The notes under the pieces were generated by a model. It had not been told where the DNA came from and did not search any database. It saw only the letters and a list, made by a program, of their open reading frames with translations. From assembly GCF_030053895.1 (NCBI RefSeq), contig NZ_CP125781.1, forward strand, positions 806,001-870,000: DNA of 64,000 bases. Reading direction: 5' to 3'. Below are positions 11,681 through 19,133 of this stretch, piece after piece (positions within the stretch are counted from its first letter, which is position 1; each line of letters opens with the position of its first letter). Position numbers and translations under genes: made by a program. The DNA is from Trabulsiella odontotermitis. GTDB taxonomy: Bacteria > Pseudomonadota > Gammaproteobacteria > Enterobacterales > Enterobacteriaceae.

Positions 11681-11967
11681 ACCCAGAAAACCAGCAACGT
11701 ATACGGGAGATGATTGAATCCGGAGAATTTAACGGGTATACGCTGGTCAGCGGAGAAGACTGGCAGCTCCCCACGGCACGCGAAACTACCTTCGTTCGGG
11801 GGCTGATCCCCCTGACTGACATCCAGCTGGCCAACCGGCTGAATGTGGACGAACGTACCGTCCGCAAGTGGAAATCCGGCCAGACCCGGATGGTGTTCAC
11901 CACATGGTGTTGCCTGTGCTGGCTGGCCGGGCTGGGGATGCTGCTGGATAACCTTCTCAGCGATTAA
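11677..11967 (+). CDS. Small helix-turn-helix protein
   Basis: 96 residues. The segment LTDIQLANRLNVDERTVRKWKSG is a clear helix-turn-helix, followed by a hydrophobic C-terminus (WCCLCWLAGLGMLLDNLL). The start overlaps the stop of the truncated DUF4238-like gene. It is probably a transcription factor or a relative of the plasmid-encoded helix-turn-helix proteins found beside defence genes. No partner can be named. Confidence 0.65.
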   Translation: MNPENQQRIREMIESGEFNGYTLVSGEDWQLPTARETTFVRGLIPLTDIQLANRLNVDERTVRKWKSGQTRMVFTTWCCLCWLAGLGMLLDNLLSD

Positions 11968-12160
11968 AGAGACGCTTCCAGATACGTCTGAGAATGAAGC
12001 GTCTCTGGTATCGCCAGCGGGAACGGTAGATATGGGGCAGGTCGTCATAGTTTTTCCAGAATAGGGTCCAGCCCTGATACCCTTTGTCCACTAAAAGGAT
12101 GTAGCCGCCGGTACTGACGATGCCATATGCGATGGCGGTGAGGATGAGAAATACAGTCAT
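11957..12160 (-). CDS. Small membrane protein, unknown
   Basis: 67 residues: one N-terminal membrane helix (FLILTAIAYGIVSTGGYILLV) and a strongly basic C-terminal tail (YRSRWRYQRRFILRRIWKR). The ATG is preceded by AAGGAAC. Its 3' end overlaps that of the helix-turn-helix gene by 11 bp. Function unknown. Confidence 0.5.
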   Translation of the reverse strand: MTVFLILTAIAYGIVSTGGYILLVDKGYQGWTLFWKNYDDLPHIYRSRWRYQRRFILRRIWKRLFNR

Positions 12161-12701
12161 ACGATGTTCCTTATGTAAAACTGTATTTAGGAAATCTGAT
12201 GCGGCCTTTAAGGCCGGTCTGTAAAAAAAACTGAAAAAAGTTTCTCTTTCCTTATAGTTGCCATTTAAGCCTCAGTCAGCCGTAAAATTTGCACTCCATG
12301 CAATAATCCCCAAATCACAACAATCCGCCTCTTTTCTTGATTCTGCTGCAATAATCCTTCTTTCTTTCTCCGCAGATCCGATTTCTGTTAGAAGCGGATC
12401 ATGGCTATTATTTGCACATTTTTTGGGACAAAATCAGAAAATGTGATATAATTTAATTAATTAGATAGTAAGCCACCCTCCGCACTTCAAACCGACCTAA
12501 CGGGTCATTCCAGATAATCTCTCCCTCAGCATTTCCGAAAAACAAGCCATTATGGATTTTTCGGAAGTGTGGGAAAGGTGCGTCCGGTAATTGCGGTTGG
12601 TGACTGTTATCTGGCTAATCACTTCAGGCGGGCAACGGAATGTCCTGCGGGTGATGATAAATAAAGTAATTAGTAGAAAGCTTACGATAAGGAAATCAAT
12701 T
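12161..12701. other. Intergenic stretch, no gene seen
   Basis: About 540 bp. It holds a short palindrome (GGCCTTTAAGGCC near 12203-12215) followed by an A-run, and an AT-rich segment near 12430-12465. A minus-strand frame at 12497-12712 overlaps the next gene's start and has no good ribosome site, so I do not call it. Confidence 0.5.
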
Positions 12702-13022
12702 ATGAGCAACACAACGACATACGCTAATCAGTGCAACAGCTTTTCCCCTTCATCAATTGTGGAAATGCTTTCAGGTTATGGCTGTAAAAAAATGTGGTTA
12801 TACCGCACGACGAATACGCAGGGGGAAACACTTCTTGTGCTTCTCGATGAGGAGAACGGGATATACGAGGAAATGGCCAGCCGCCTTGATGCTCCAGATA
12901 TGAAAGAGTGGTCCATTCAGTATTCTGACGGCGGTTATAAATCCCGTACGCTTCCTGAAGGGGCGTTTGAGATCGATTTGGGTTGTCCTGACGAAGCGGC
13001 ATGGTATATGGATCTTTTATAG
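12702..13022 (+). CDS. Hypothetical protein, 106 residues
   Basis: An acidic soluble protein that starts at the ATG after ATAAGGAAATC. It contains SSIVEMLSGYGCKKMWLYRT and LDEENGIYEEMA; no domain is recognised. It is followed by the DCL-like and M50-like genes in the same direction with short gaps, so the three may be one transcript. Confidence 0.6.
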   Translation: MSNTTTYANQCNSFSPSSIVEMLSGYGCKKMWLYRTTNTQGETLLVLLDEENGIYEEMASRLDAPDMKEWSIQYSDGGYKSRTLPEGAFEIDLGCPDEAAWYMDLL

Positions 13023-13096
13023 TCACCAGGTCATAAGGTGAACTCCTGACAGGCGGGATTTCTCAATAGAGCAGCGTAACAACTAAGGAGTTAAGG

Positions 13097-13450
13097 ATGG
13101 GGCGTTCCACTAAGGGGATTATCAAGGGAAGGGAGTTTCCTTCCAAAAAAGCAGCTGTGGGGCATTTCATGGATCAGCGTGAAACAGTCAAAGAAGCGGG
13201 CCCGCTGAAAGAGGGAGAATTGTTTGATGAATTACGCGAGCTTTATCTGCGTTACTGCGAAGTGACCAGCTTTGATCTGAATGGCAGGATTATCTATGCC
13301 TTCAGTGTGGATTATGAGCCGCGACAGAACGGTCAGACCTGGGCATCTCACCTGTGCTACTGGGTACATTTCTCGCCGAAGCAGAGTTTGTCCTTTTCGG
13401 TCAGAGAAGCGGTGGATGAAATTGCAAAAACTGCTGCTGAACAAATTTAA
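13097..13450 (+). CDS. DUF3223/DCL-family protein
   Basis: 117 residues preceded by TAAGGAGTTAAGG. The opening GREFPSKKAAVGHFMDQR and the later CYWVHF...LSFSVREAVDEI match the pattern of the DCL family (DUF3223): a 'skkaA..f' start and a 'cFw..r.dg...dFS...ai' end. Plant DCL acts in plastid rRNA processing; bacterial members are uncharacterised. It sits 15 bp before the M50-type gene. Confidence 0.6.
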   Translation: MGRSTKGIIKGREFPSKKAAVGHFMDQRETVKEAGPLKEGELFDELRELYLRYCEVTSFDLNGRIIYAFSVDYEPRQNGQTWASHLCYWVHFSPKQSLSFSVREAVDEIAKTAAEQI

Positions 13451-13465
13451 TGGCGGGCGGGATTT

Positions 13466-13975
13466 ATGATTAAAGGAATTCCATTGCATTCTTTTGAATA
13501 CCTGCATTACATCGTTGATAGTCTTGGATGGATGCTGCCAGTTTATTTATATCTCTTCAGTTTTCTTTACGCATTTATTCATGAATCCGGACATGCCCTT
13601 ATGGCCATGTGCCTGGGAACTCGGGTAACCCGCTTTCAAGTGGGGAAACCTGTGTTGTTCCGGTTCAAAAGGGGCAGACTTATCCTGAAGTTTGGATTGC
13701 TTTTTCCAGACGGAGGTGTCAGTTACCACTATGCGAATGATGCCCCCAGGTGGAAAGTTATGGCGGCGGCGCTGGCCGGTCCATTATTGCCCGTGATTCT
13801 GTCAGTACCAGTTTTTACTCTTACCGGTATTCAGCCACTAACGGTCATTGCTGGGTTAATTGTGATGATGCTGACTCTGGTTAACCTAAATCCCTTCATG
13901 ATGGAAACAGATGGCCAGAAAGTTCTCAAGCATCTGCATGCCATAGTTCAGGGGCGGAAAGTCCTGGATTCCTGA
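13466..13975 (+). CDS. M50-type membrane zinc metalloprotease
   Basis: 169 residues with several membrane helices. The zinc site HESGHALM (HExxH) lies in the first helices and the second motif NLNPFMMETDGQK (N-x2-P-x4-DG) near the C-terminus, the paired signatures of site-2 proteases. It lacks a PDZ domain and is shorter than RseP. It could process a membrane-bound regulator or peptide; the substrate is unknown. Follows the DCL-like gene closely. Confidence 0.75.
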   Translation: MIKGIPLHSFEYLHYIVDSLGWMLPVYLYLFSFLYAFIHESGHALMAMCLGTRVTRFQVGKPVLFRFKRGRLILKFGLLFPDGGVSYHYANDAPRWKVMAAALAGPLLPVILSVPVFTLTGIQPLTVIAGLIVMMLTLVNLNPFMMETDGQKVLKHLHAIVQGRKVLDS

Positions 13976-14166
13976 GCAACTGTTACACGAGTTCCATCTA
14001 CTTAGTTGAAAGGAATGCTGATGAAGATGTCTCTTCCTGGTCTGCCGGGCGAATATGTTGCCCAGTCACAGCAGCTTCCTGTGGCTATCGACTAGGCCAC
14101 AACAATTTCTTGGCTGTTCTTCACTTCATTCCCAACCAGATACATTGAATATTGAATGTAAAATTC

Positions 14167-14194
14167 ATTTCTATTATTCTAGAAATATAGAAAT
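14167..14194. promoter_or_regulatory. Palindromic operator candidate before arsR (first cluster)
   Basis: ATTTCTAT ... ATAGAAAT, arms perfect, with TTCTAGAA-like symmetry in the centre, ending 7 bp before the arsR ATG. The position fits autoregulation by the ArsR encoded next. Confidence 0.55.
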
Positions 14195-14201
14195 AACAAT
14201 C

Positions 14202-14549
14202 ATGAGAACGAATATGGAACTGAACTTTGCGGCGTCGGTGCTGAAAGAGCTTGGCCATGTGACAAGGCTCGGGATTTATAAAAGACTAATCAAAGCCGGA
14301 CCTCAGGGCGTGGCCGTGGGTGATCTACAGAAGCAACTCGAAATCCCTGCATCCACACTGAGTCACCATCTTTCATCTCTGATATCTGTATCTCTGGTTC
14401 GTCAGGAGCGGCAAGGAAGAATACTGTACTGTCACGCCTGCTATGAAAACCTTGGCGCGCTGATTGCTTTTCTGACAGAAGAATGCTGCTCAGGGGCAGA
14501 TGGACTGTACGATACCAATGGCGATCTTGGAGGAAAAAATGAGCACTGA
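14202..14549 (+). CDS. arsR: ArsR-family arsenic repressor (first cluster)
   Basis: Winged-helix repressor of 115 residues (recognition region [19 protein letters not shown]). It lacks the CxC motif in helix 3 of R773 ArsR. Candidate As(III) ligands are instead the C-terminal pair EECCSG and the cysteines of YCHACYENL, as in the other ArsR types whose sensor site evolved elsewhere. Alternative start at 14214. Overlaps arsH by 11 bp, so the repressor and ArsH are co-transcribed. Confidence 0.88.
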   Translation: MRTNMELNFAASVLKELGHVTRLGIYKRLIKAGPQGVAVGDLQKQLEIPASTLSHHLSSLISVSLVRQERQGRILYCHACYENLGALIAFLTEECCSGADGLYDTNGDLGGKNEH

Positions 14550-15252
14550 ACTTAAGAATGTTAATGCAAGCCTGTTCGATACCTCAATTACAGAGGCAAG
14601 ATTCGGCATTCCTTCTGTTCCACACCCTCCCCGTATCCTCATGCTGTACGGCTCTGTACGTGAACGTTCATACAGCAGACTGGCAACTGAAGAAGCGGCA
14701 AGGTTGTTGACTGCCATGGGCGCAGAAGTTCGGATCTTCAATCCTTCTGGCTTGCCTCTTCCTGATGATGCGCCTGATTCGCATCCCAAAGTCATGGAAT
14801 TGCGTGAGCTGGTTCGTTGGTCCGAAGGGATGGTGTGGTGTTCACCTGAACGCCATGGTGCAATGACCGGCATAATGAAGGCTCAAATCGACTGGATACC
14901 TCTATCGGAAGGGGCAGTTCGCCCGTCGCAGGGGAAGACGCTTGCCGTCATGCAGGTCTGCGGTGGCTCTCAGTCTTTCAATGCCGTAAACCAGATGCGC
15001 ATTCTTGGCCGCTGGATGCGGATGATCACCATCCCAAATCAGTCCTCCGTGGCAAAAGCCTGGCAGGAGTTTGATGAAGATGGACGGATGAAACAGTCGT
15101 CTTATTACGACCGCATTGTGGATGTGATGGAAGAGCTGGTGAAATTCACGCTGCTGACAAGAGGTAATTCAGCCTATCTCGTTGATCGCTACAGCGAACG
15201 AAAAGAGTCAGCAGAAGAACTTTCTCGCCGAGTAAATCAGAGCAAAATTTGA
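14539..15252 (+). CDS. arsH: ArsH NADPH-FMN oxidoreductase
   Basis: Flavodoxin-fold protein of 237 residues that oxidises trivalent methyl- and aromatic arsenicals to less toxic pentavalent forms using NADPH and FMN. The FMN phosphate loop is [12 protein letters not shown]; the family blocks [10 protein letters not shown] and QIDWIPLS are present. Start at 14539 follows TTGGAGGAAAAA. It lies between arsR and an ECF sigma factor. Confidence 0.95.
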   Translation: MSTELKNVNASLFDTSITEARFGIPSVPHPPRILMLYGSVRERSYSRLATEEAARLLTAMGAEVRIFNPSGLPLPDDAPDSHPKVMELRELVRWSEGMVWCSPERHGAMTGIMKAQIDWIPLSEGAVRPSQGKTLAVMQVCGGSQSFNAVNQMRILGRWMRMITIPNQSSVAKAWQEFDEDGRMKQSSYYDRIVDVMEELVKFTLLTRGNSAYLVDRYSERKESAEELSRRVNQSKI

Positions 15253-15260
15253 GGGCTGGT

Positions 15261-15806
15261 ATGAGTGATGTAACGGCATTCAACAACTGCATGAGTGTGT
15301 TCTGGCGGCAACATGAAGCCGAACTCTCTCGCTTTCTGACATCGAAGACAGGTGATAGCGAAAAAGCAGCAGATCTTCTGCAAGAGCTATTCCTGCGTGC
15401 CCGTGCTCATTCAGACAATTTCTGCGAAATGGAGAATCCGCGAGCCTGGCTGTATCGGGCGGCGAGGAATCTGCTGATTGATGAGTACCGCACCACCAGG
15501 GAATTCGTTGAGCTGGAAGAAGAGGCCCCACTGCCTGATGTATCCCATGATGCGATCTCAACGCTGGATATTTGCCTGCCTGAAACATTACAGGCGTTAC
15601 CCGAAGATGAGCGGTGGCTGATTGAAGAGTCCGATCTTAACCGGCGTCCCCAGCAGTCCCTGGCCGATGAACTGGGAATCACGCTTACGGCGTTTAAATC
15701 CCGTTTACTACGGGCCAGAAAGCACCTGAAAGAAGCGATGACAGAACTTTGCCAGATTGAGGCAGATGACACTTCTCCCGTCTGCTGCCACAAAAAAATG
15801 AATTAA
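15261..15806 (+). CDS. ECF-type sigma factor in the ars cluster
   Basis: 181 residues with a sigma region 2 (TGDSEKAADLLQELFLRA... ENPRAWLYRAARNLLIDEYR) and region 4 (QQSLADELGITLTAFKSRLLRARKHLKEAM), as in SigZ-like ECF factors. The tail PVCCHKKMN has a vicinal Cys pair that could bind a metal. Overlap with arsH is avoided by choosing the ATG at 15261. No anti-sigma gene is adjacent. Sigma factors of this kind occur in some plasmid ars clusters; its promoters are unknown. Confidence 0.8.
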   Translation: MSDVTAFNNCMSVFWRQHEAELSRFLTSKTGDSEKAADLLQELFLRARAHSDNFCEMENPRAWLYRAARNLLIDEYRTTREFVELEEEAPLPDVSHDAISTLDICLPETLQALPEDERWLIEESDLNRRPQQSLADELGITLTAFKSRLLRARKHLKEAMTELCQIEADDTSPVCCHKKMN

Positions 15807-15832
15807 TCGCGCATCTTTTTCCCACCATCTTC

Positions 15833-15876
15833 GTTTACCTCAGTGTAAAGCCAAATGACTAAACACTGAGGTAAAC
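15833..15876 (+). promoter_or_regulatory. Perfect 14-bp inverted repeat just before arsD
   Basis: GTTTACCTCAGTGT (15833-15846) and its exact reverse complement (15863-15876) are separated by 16 nt and end five bases before the arsD ATG. The GAGG Shine-Dalgarno of arsD (15868-15871) lies in the right arm. It could be an operator, an attenuator or a translational switch; there is no U-tract. Confidence 0.65.
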
Positions 15877-15881
15877 AGTCC

Positions 15882-16244
15882 ATGTCAAAAATTGAGATCT
15901 TTGAAGCAGCAGGTTGCTGTGCAACCAGCAGCGTTGTGGTCAGCGACGAAGCCGTCAAATGGAACGCCAGCGCCGAATGGGCGAAAAAGAATGGTGTTGA
16001 TATTCAGCGCTACAGCCTTGCGAAAAACCCGCAGCAGTTCCTGAATACACCTGTGATCAAAGAGTTTCTGAACACTTCAGGGATGGAGTCCCTCCCTGTT
16101 ACCTTGCTCGACGGCAAGCTGGTGATGGCAGGCAAACTGCCGACTCGTGAAGATATCGCCCGTTGGGCCGGTATTCCGCTTACTCAGGACTGGAGTGAAG
16201 ACAGCACCCAACCACGTTGCTGCAGCATTCCACGTATGCCTTAA
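15882..16244 (+). CDS. arsD: ArsD arsenic metallochaperone, divergent type
   Basis: 120-residue ArsD, which carries As(III) to ArsA and weakly represses in some operons. It keeps the pair Cys12-Cys13 (AAGCCATSS) and a C-terminal pair (PRCCSIP), but position 18 is Val where R773 ArsD has the third ligand Cys18. The rest (LPVTLLDGKLVMAGKLP, REDIARWAGIPL) matches the family. Immediately upstream of arsA. Confidence 0.92.
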   Translation: MSKIEIFEAAGCCATSSVVVSDEAVKWNASAEWAKKNGVDIQRYSLAKNPQQFLNTPVIKEFLNTSGMESLPVTLLDGKLVMAGKLPTREDIARWAGIPLTQDWSEDSTQPRCCSIPRMP

Positions 16245-16264
16245 TTCCAGAGGAGCTATTGCTG

Positions 16265-18022
16265 ATGAATATGCCATTTTTAAAAGACATCCCCCCGTTC
16301 ATCTTCTTCACCGGTAAAGGTGGAGTGGGTAAAACATCCCTCGCTTGTGCTACTGCGGTATGGCTGGCCGATCAGGGTAAGAGAACGCTTCTGGTGAGTA
16401 CCGATCCGGCTTCCAATGTCGGCCAGGTATTTAGCCAGACTATCGGCCACCGAATTACAGATATCAGTACCGTACAAAATCTTGCTGCGATGGAAGTTGA
16501 CCCTATGGCTGCGGCACAGGCTTATCGTGACCGTGTGCTTGACCCCGTTCGTGAGCTGATGCCAGCCGATGTGGTCAGCAGCATTGAAGAGCAGCTTTCA
16601 GGTTCATGCACCACGGAAATTGCTGCGTTTGATGAGTTTACCGGTCTTCTGACCAATCATCAGTTGCGGGAAAAATATGACCATATCGTATTTGATACCG
16701 CGCCAACCGGTCACACTATCCGCATGCTTGAGCTACCGGGAGCCTGGAGCGGTTATCTGGAAGCGAACCCCGATGCCGCTGCAAACCTCGGGCCTCTGGT
16801 GGGGCTTGAGAAACAACAGCACCAGTACTCAGATGCGGTTAAAGCGCTGTCTGATGCAGCTCTCACACGATTAGTGCTGGTTGCCCGCGCCCAGGCTTCG
16901 ACACTGAAAGAGGTTTCCCATACCCACGATGAGCTGTCTGCTATCGGTTTGCAACATCAGCACCTTGCCATTAATGGTGTACTACCGCCGTTTGCGGGTG
17001 AGGATGATCCACTGGCGCAAAGTATTCTGGCTCGGGAAGAAAAAGCATTACAGGCAATGCCTGATAATCTGGCTAATCTTCCCCGCTCACAGCTGTATCT
17101 GAAGCCATTTAACCTGGTCGGTCTGGAAGCATTGCGGGAGTTATTTACAGAGAGCAAAGCCGCACCGGCTCTCCCTGCTACTACGCTGAATACTCTGGAT
17201 TTGCCGAAACTTGCTTCACTAGTTGATGAACTGAGCCAGACTGGCAAAGGGCTGGTCATGACGATGGGGAAAGGCGGCGTGGGCAAAACGACCGTTGCGG
17301 CATCAGTCGCGGTATCGCTGGCGAAACGTGGCCACAAAGTCCACCTGACCACATCCGATCCGGCAGCACATCTGTCTTACACGTTGGATGGCTCGCTGCC
17401 CAATCTTCAGGTCAGCCGTATCGACCCGAAGGTAGAGACAGAACGTTATCGCCGCTTTGTCCTGGAAAATCAGGGCAAAGGATTAGATGCAGAAGGGCTG
17501 GCGGTGCTGGAGGAAGACCTCCGCTCGCCATGCACTGAAGAGATCGCCGTCTTCCAGGCATTCTCCCGAATCATCAAAGAGGCAGACGACCATTTTGTCA
17601 TTATGGACACCGCGCCAACGGGCCATACGCTCCTGCTACTGGATGCGACTGGAGCCTATCACCGGGAAATGGTGCGTCAGATGGGGCAAACACATGACCA
17701 CGTCATCACTCCAATGATGCAATTGCAGGATCCGGAGAAGACGAAGGTGATTATCGTGACGCTTGCCGAAACGACACCTGTACTGGAAGCTGCAAACCTG
17801 CAGTCCGATCTGCGCCGGGCCGGGATCGAGCCGTGGGCATGGGTTGTTAATAACAGCCTGGCAGCTGCTGAACCGTCTTCACCTTTCCTGAAGACCAGGG
17901 CTAACCGCGAGCTGCCTCTCATCTCTGATGTGGAAGAGCAGTATGCAGAGCGTATTGCATTAACAGCGCTACAGAGCGAAGAGCCGGTTGGTATTGACCT
18001 GCTGGAAGAAATGGCGAAGTAA
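16265..18022 (+). CDS. arsA: ArsA arsenite-stimulated ATPase, first copy
   Basis: Two-halved ATPase of 585 residues. Each half has a P-loop (GKGGVGKTS and GKGGVGKTT) and a DTAPTGHT signal-transduction motif. Metal-site cysteines equivalent to Cys113 ([10 protein letters not shown]) and Cys422 ([10 protein letters not shown]) are present, but the Cys172 position (SCLGP in R773) reads ANLGP. ArsA normally docks on ArsB; no arsB lies in this cluster, so it must use the pump of the second operon or none. Start chosen after AGAGGAGCTATTGCTG. Confidence 0.94.
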   Translation: MNMPFLKDIPPFIFFTGKGGVGKTSLACATAVWLADQGKRTLLVSTDPASNVGQVFSQTIGHRITDISTVQNLAAMEVDPMAAAQAYRDRVLDPVRELMPADVVSSIEEQLSGSCTTEIAAFDEFTGLLTNHQLREKYDHIVFDTAPTGHTIRMLELPGAWSGYLEANPDAAANLGPLVGLEKQQHQYSDAVKALSDAALTRLVLVARAQASTLKEVSHTHDELSAIGLQHQHLAINGVLPPFAGEDDPLAQSILAREEKALQAMPDNLANLPRSQLYLKPFNLVGLEALRELFTESKAAPALPATTLNTLDLPKLASLVDELSQTGKGLVMTMGKGGVGKTTVAASVAVSLAKRGHKVHLTTSDPAAHLSYTLDGSLPNLQVSRIDPKVETERYRRFVLENQGKGLDAEGLAVLEEDLRSPCTEEIAVFQAFSRIIKEADDHFVIMDTAPTGHTLLLLDATGAYHREMVRQMGQTHDHVITPMMQLQDPEKTKVIIVTLAETTPVLEAANLQSDLRRAGIEPWAWVVNNSLAAAEPSSPFLKTRANRELPLISDVEEQYAERIALTALQSEEPVGIDLLEEMAK

Positions 18023-18024
18023 CA

Positions 18025-18050
18025 ATGAAGGGGGCGTTTGCCCCCTTCAT
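18025..18050 (+). terminator. Terminator after the first ars cluster
   Basis: Perfect 11-bp stem ATGAAGGGGGC / GCCCCCTTCAT with a GTTT loop, directly after arsA. The T-rich tail is weak (GCTTTGC). Confidence 0.75.
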
Positions 18051-18095
18051 GCTTTGCTGTCGTTCTATTTCCCCGATGGATAACAAAGTCCTCTG

Positions 18096-18178
18096 TCATT
18101 TTCCAAAAAGAATCTTTTCGAGTTCGATTAACTGTTGCTGAGATTGCTCATTGAGATGGGCCTCAGCCTGGTCATATA
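18096..18178 (-). pseudogene. 3' gene fragment, second copy
   Basis: Minus-strand end of an unknown protein: YDQAEAHLNEQSQQQ, then LIELEKILFGK and stop. Upstream sequence is not in frame with anything convincing. Its first 43 bases are a diverged direct repeat of 6365-6407, so the same parent gene is represented on both sides of the mer and first ars regions. Confidence 0.5.
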
Positions 18179-18338
18179 AAAAATATGGGTACAGGAAGCA
18201 CATATTTGTCTCCCTGCATGAATGAAAACAAAAGATGGTATGGAAGATTAGCCTGCTTGTTGGGTCATAAGCTTTTGTATTTACCTTTCCTTTAGCTTTT
18301 CAAGTAACCTTAAAAAAGATGCCAACGGGAACAGAGCA

Positions 18339-18854
18339 ATGAAAATCGTTAACGCAGAAGAAAAGCACATCCCCGCCATATGCGATATCTACGCCCATCA
18401 TGTTATTCATGGTACCGCCAGCTTTGAAACTGAACCACCGGATACCCATGAGATGCTTGCCCGCCTGAAAAAGATCCGCAATCAGGCGCTGCCGTGGGTT
18501 GTCGCGTTAGAGGAAGAAAAGGTCATCGGGTATTGTTATCTCACTCGTTACCGTGAACGCTACGCCTATCGCCACACCCTCGAAGATTCAATTTATATTC
18601 ACCCGGATGCGCAGCGTCAGGGGACAGGAAAAGCGTTGCTGCGCCACGTCATTGCCTGGGCAGAAACACACGGCTACCGGCAGATGATAGCCATTATCGG
18701 CGACAGCAATAATGAGGGTTCGCTGAAAGTCCATCAGCAGGTCGGATTTACAGAAAAAGGCACGCTGAAAGACATTGGTTTCAAGCATGGTCGCTGGCTG
18801 GACACGGTTTTGCTGCAACGAAATCTGGGGGAAGGGAACAGCTCGCTGCCATAA
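18339..18854 (+). CDS. GNAT acetyltransferase, ArsN1/PAT-like
   Basis: 171-residue N-acetyltransferase of the phosphinothricin acetyltransferase type: VNAEEKHIPAICDIYAHHV start, acetyl-CoA loop RQGTGKALL, and IIGDSNNEGSLKVHQQVGF. In arsenic gene clusters such enzymes (ArsN1) acetylate arsinothricin, the arsenic analogue of phosphinothricin, and detoxify it. Placement between two ars operons favours that role, but a plain PAT or methionine-sulfoximine acetyltransferase cannot be excluded from sequence alone. Confidence 0.75.
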   Translation: MKIVNAEEKHIPAICDIYAHHVIHGTASFETEPPDTHEMLARLKKIRNQALPWVVALEEEKVIGYCYLTRYRERYAYRHTLEDSIYIHPDAQRQGTGKALLRHVIAWAETHGYRQMIAIIGDSNNEGSLKVHQQVGFTEKGTLKDIGFKHGRWLDTVLLQRNLGEGNSSLP

Positions 18855-19133
18855 GATTCAGGCCTTATGCTCTGAAACAGGAAAAAGGGGGCATTCGCCC
18901 TCCTTCATATTTATTTCCGTCTTTAACTATTTCTGACGCCGATATTGAGAGAGTTTTCTTCTACCTACCGGAAATATCATCCGTTTTTCTCTTTCTGAAA
19001 CCAATGCTTAACAGTTGAAAGGTAAGTTTGTATTCGAGCACATAGGTTGCTGGAGGGGAATAAATCCCGTCTCCCCGAACTAAATTGTGACGTTTGCAAC
19101 CGGGATACCGGAACCTGAGGAGATGCAAAAACG

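Noticed and set aside
12497..12712. Minus-strand 71-residue frame with hydrophobic N-terminus
   Set aside because: It overlaps the start of the better-supported gene at 12702 and has no clear ribosome site.
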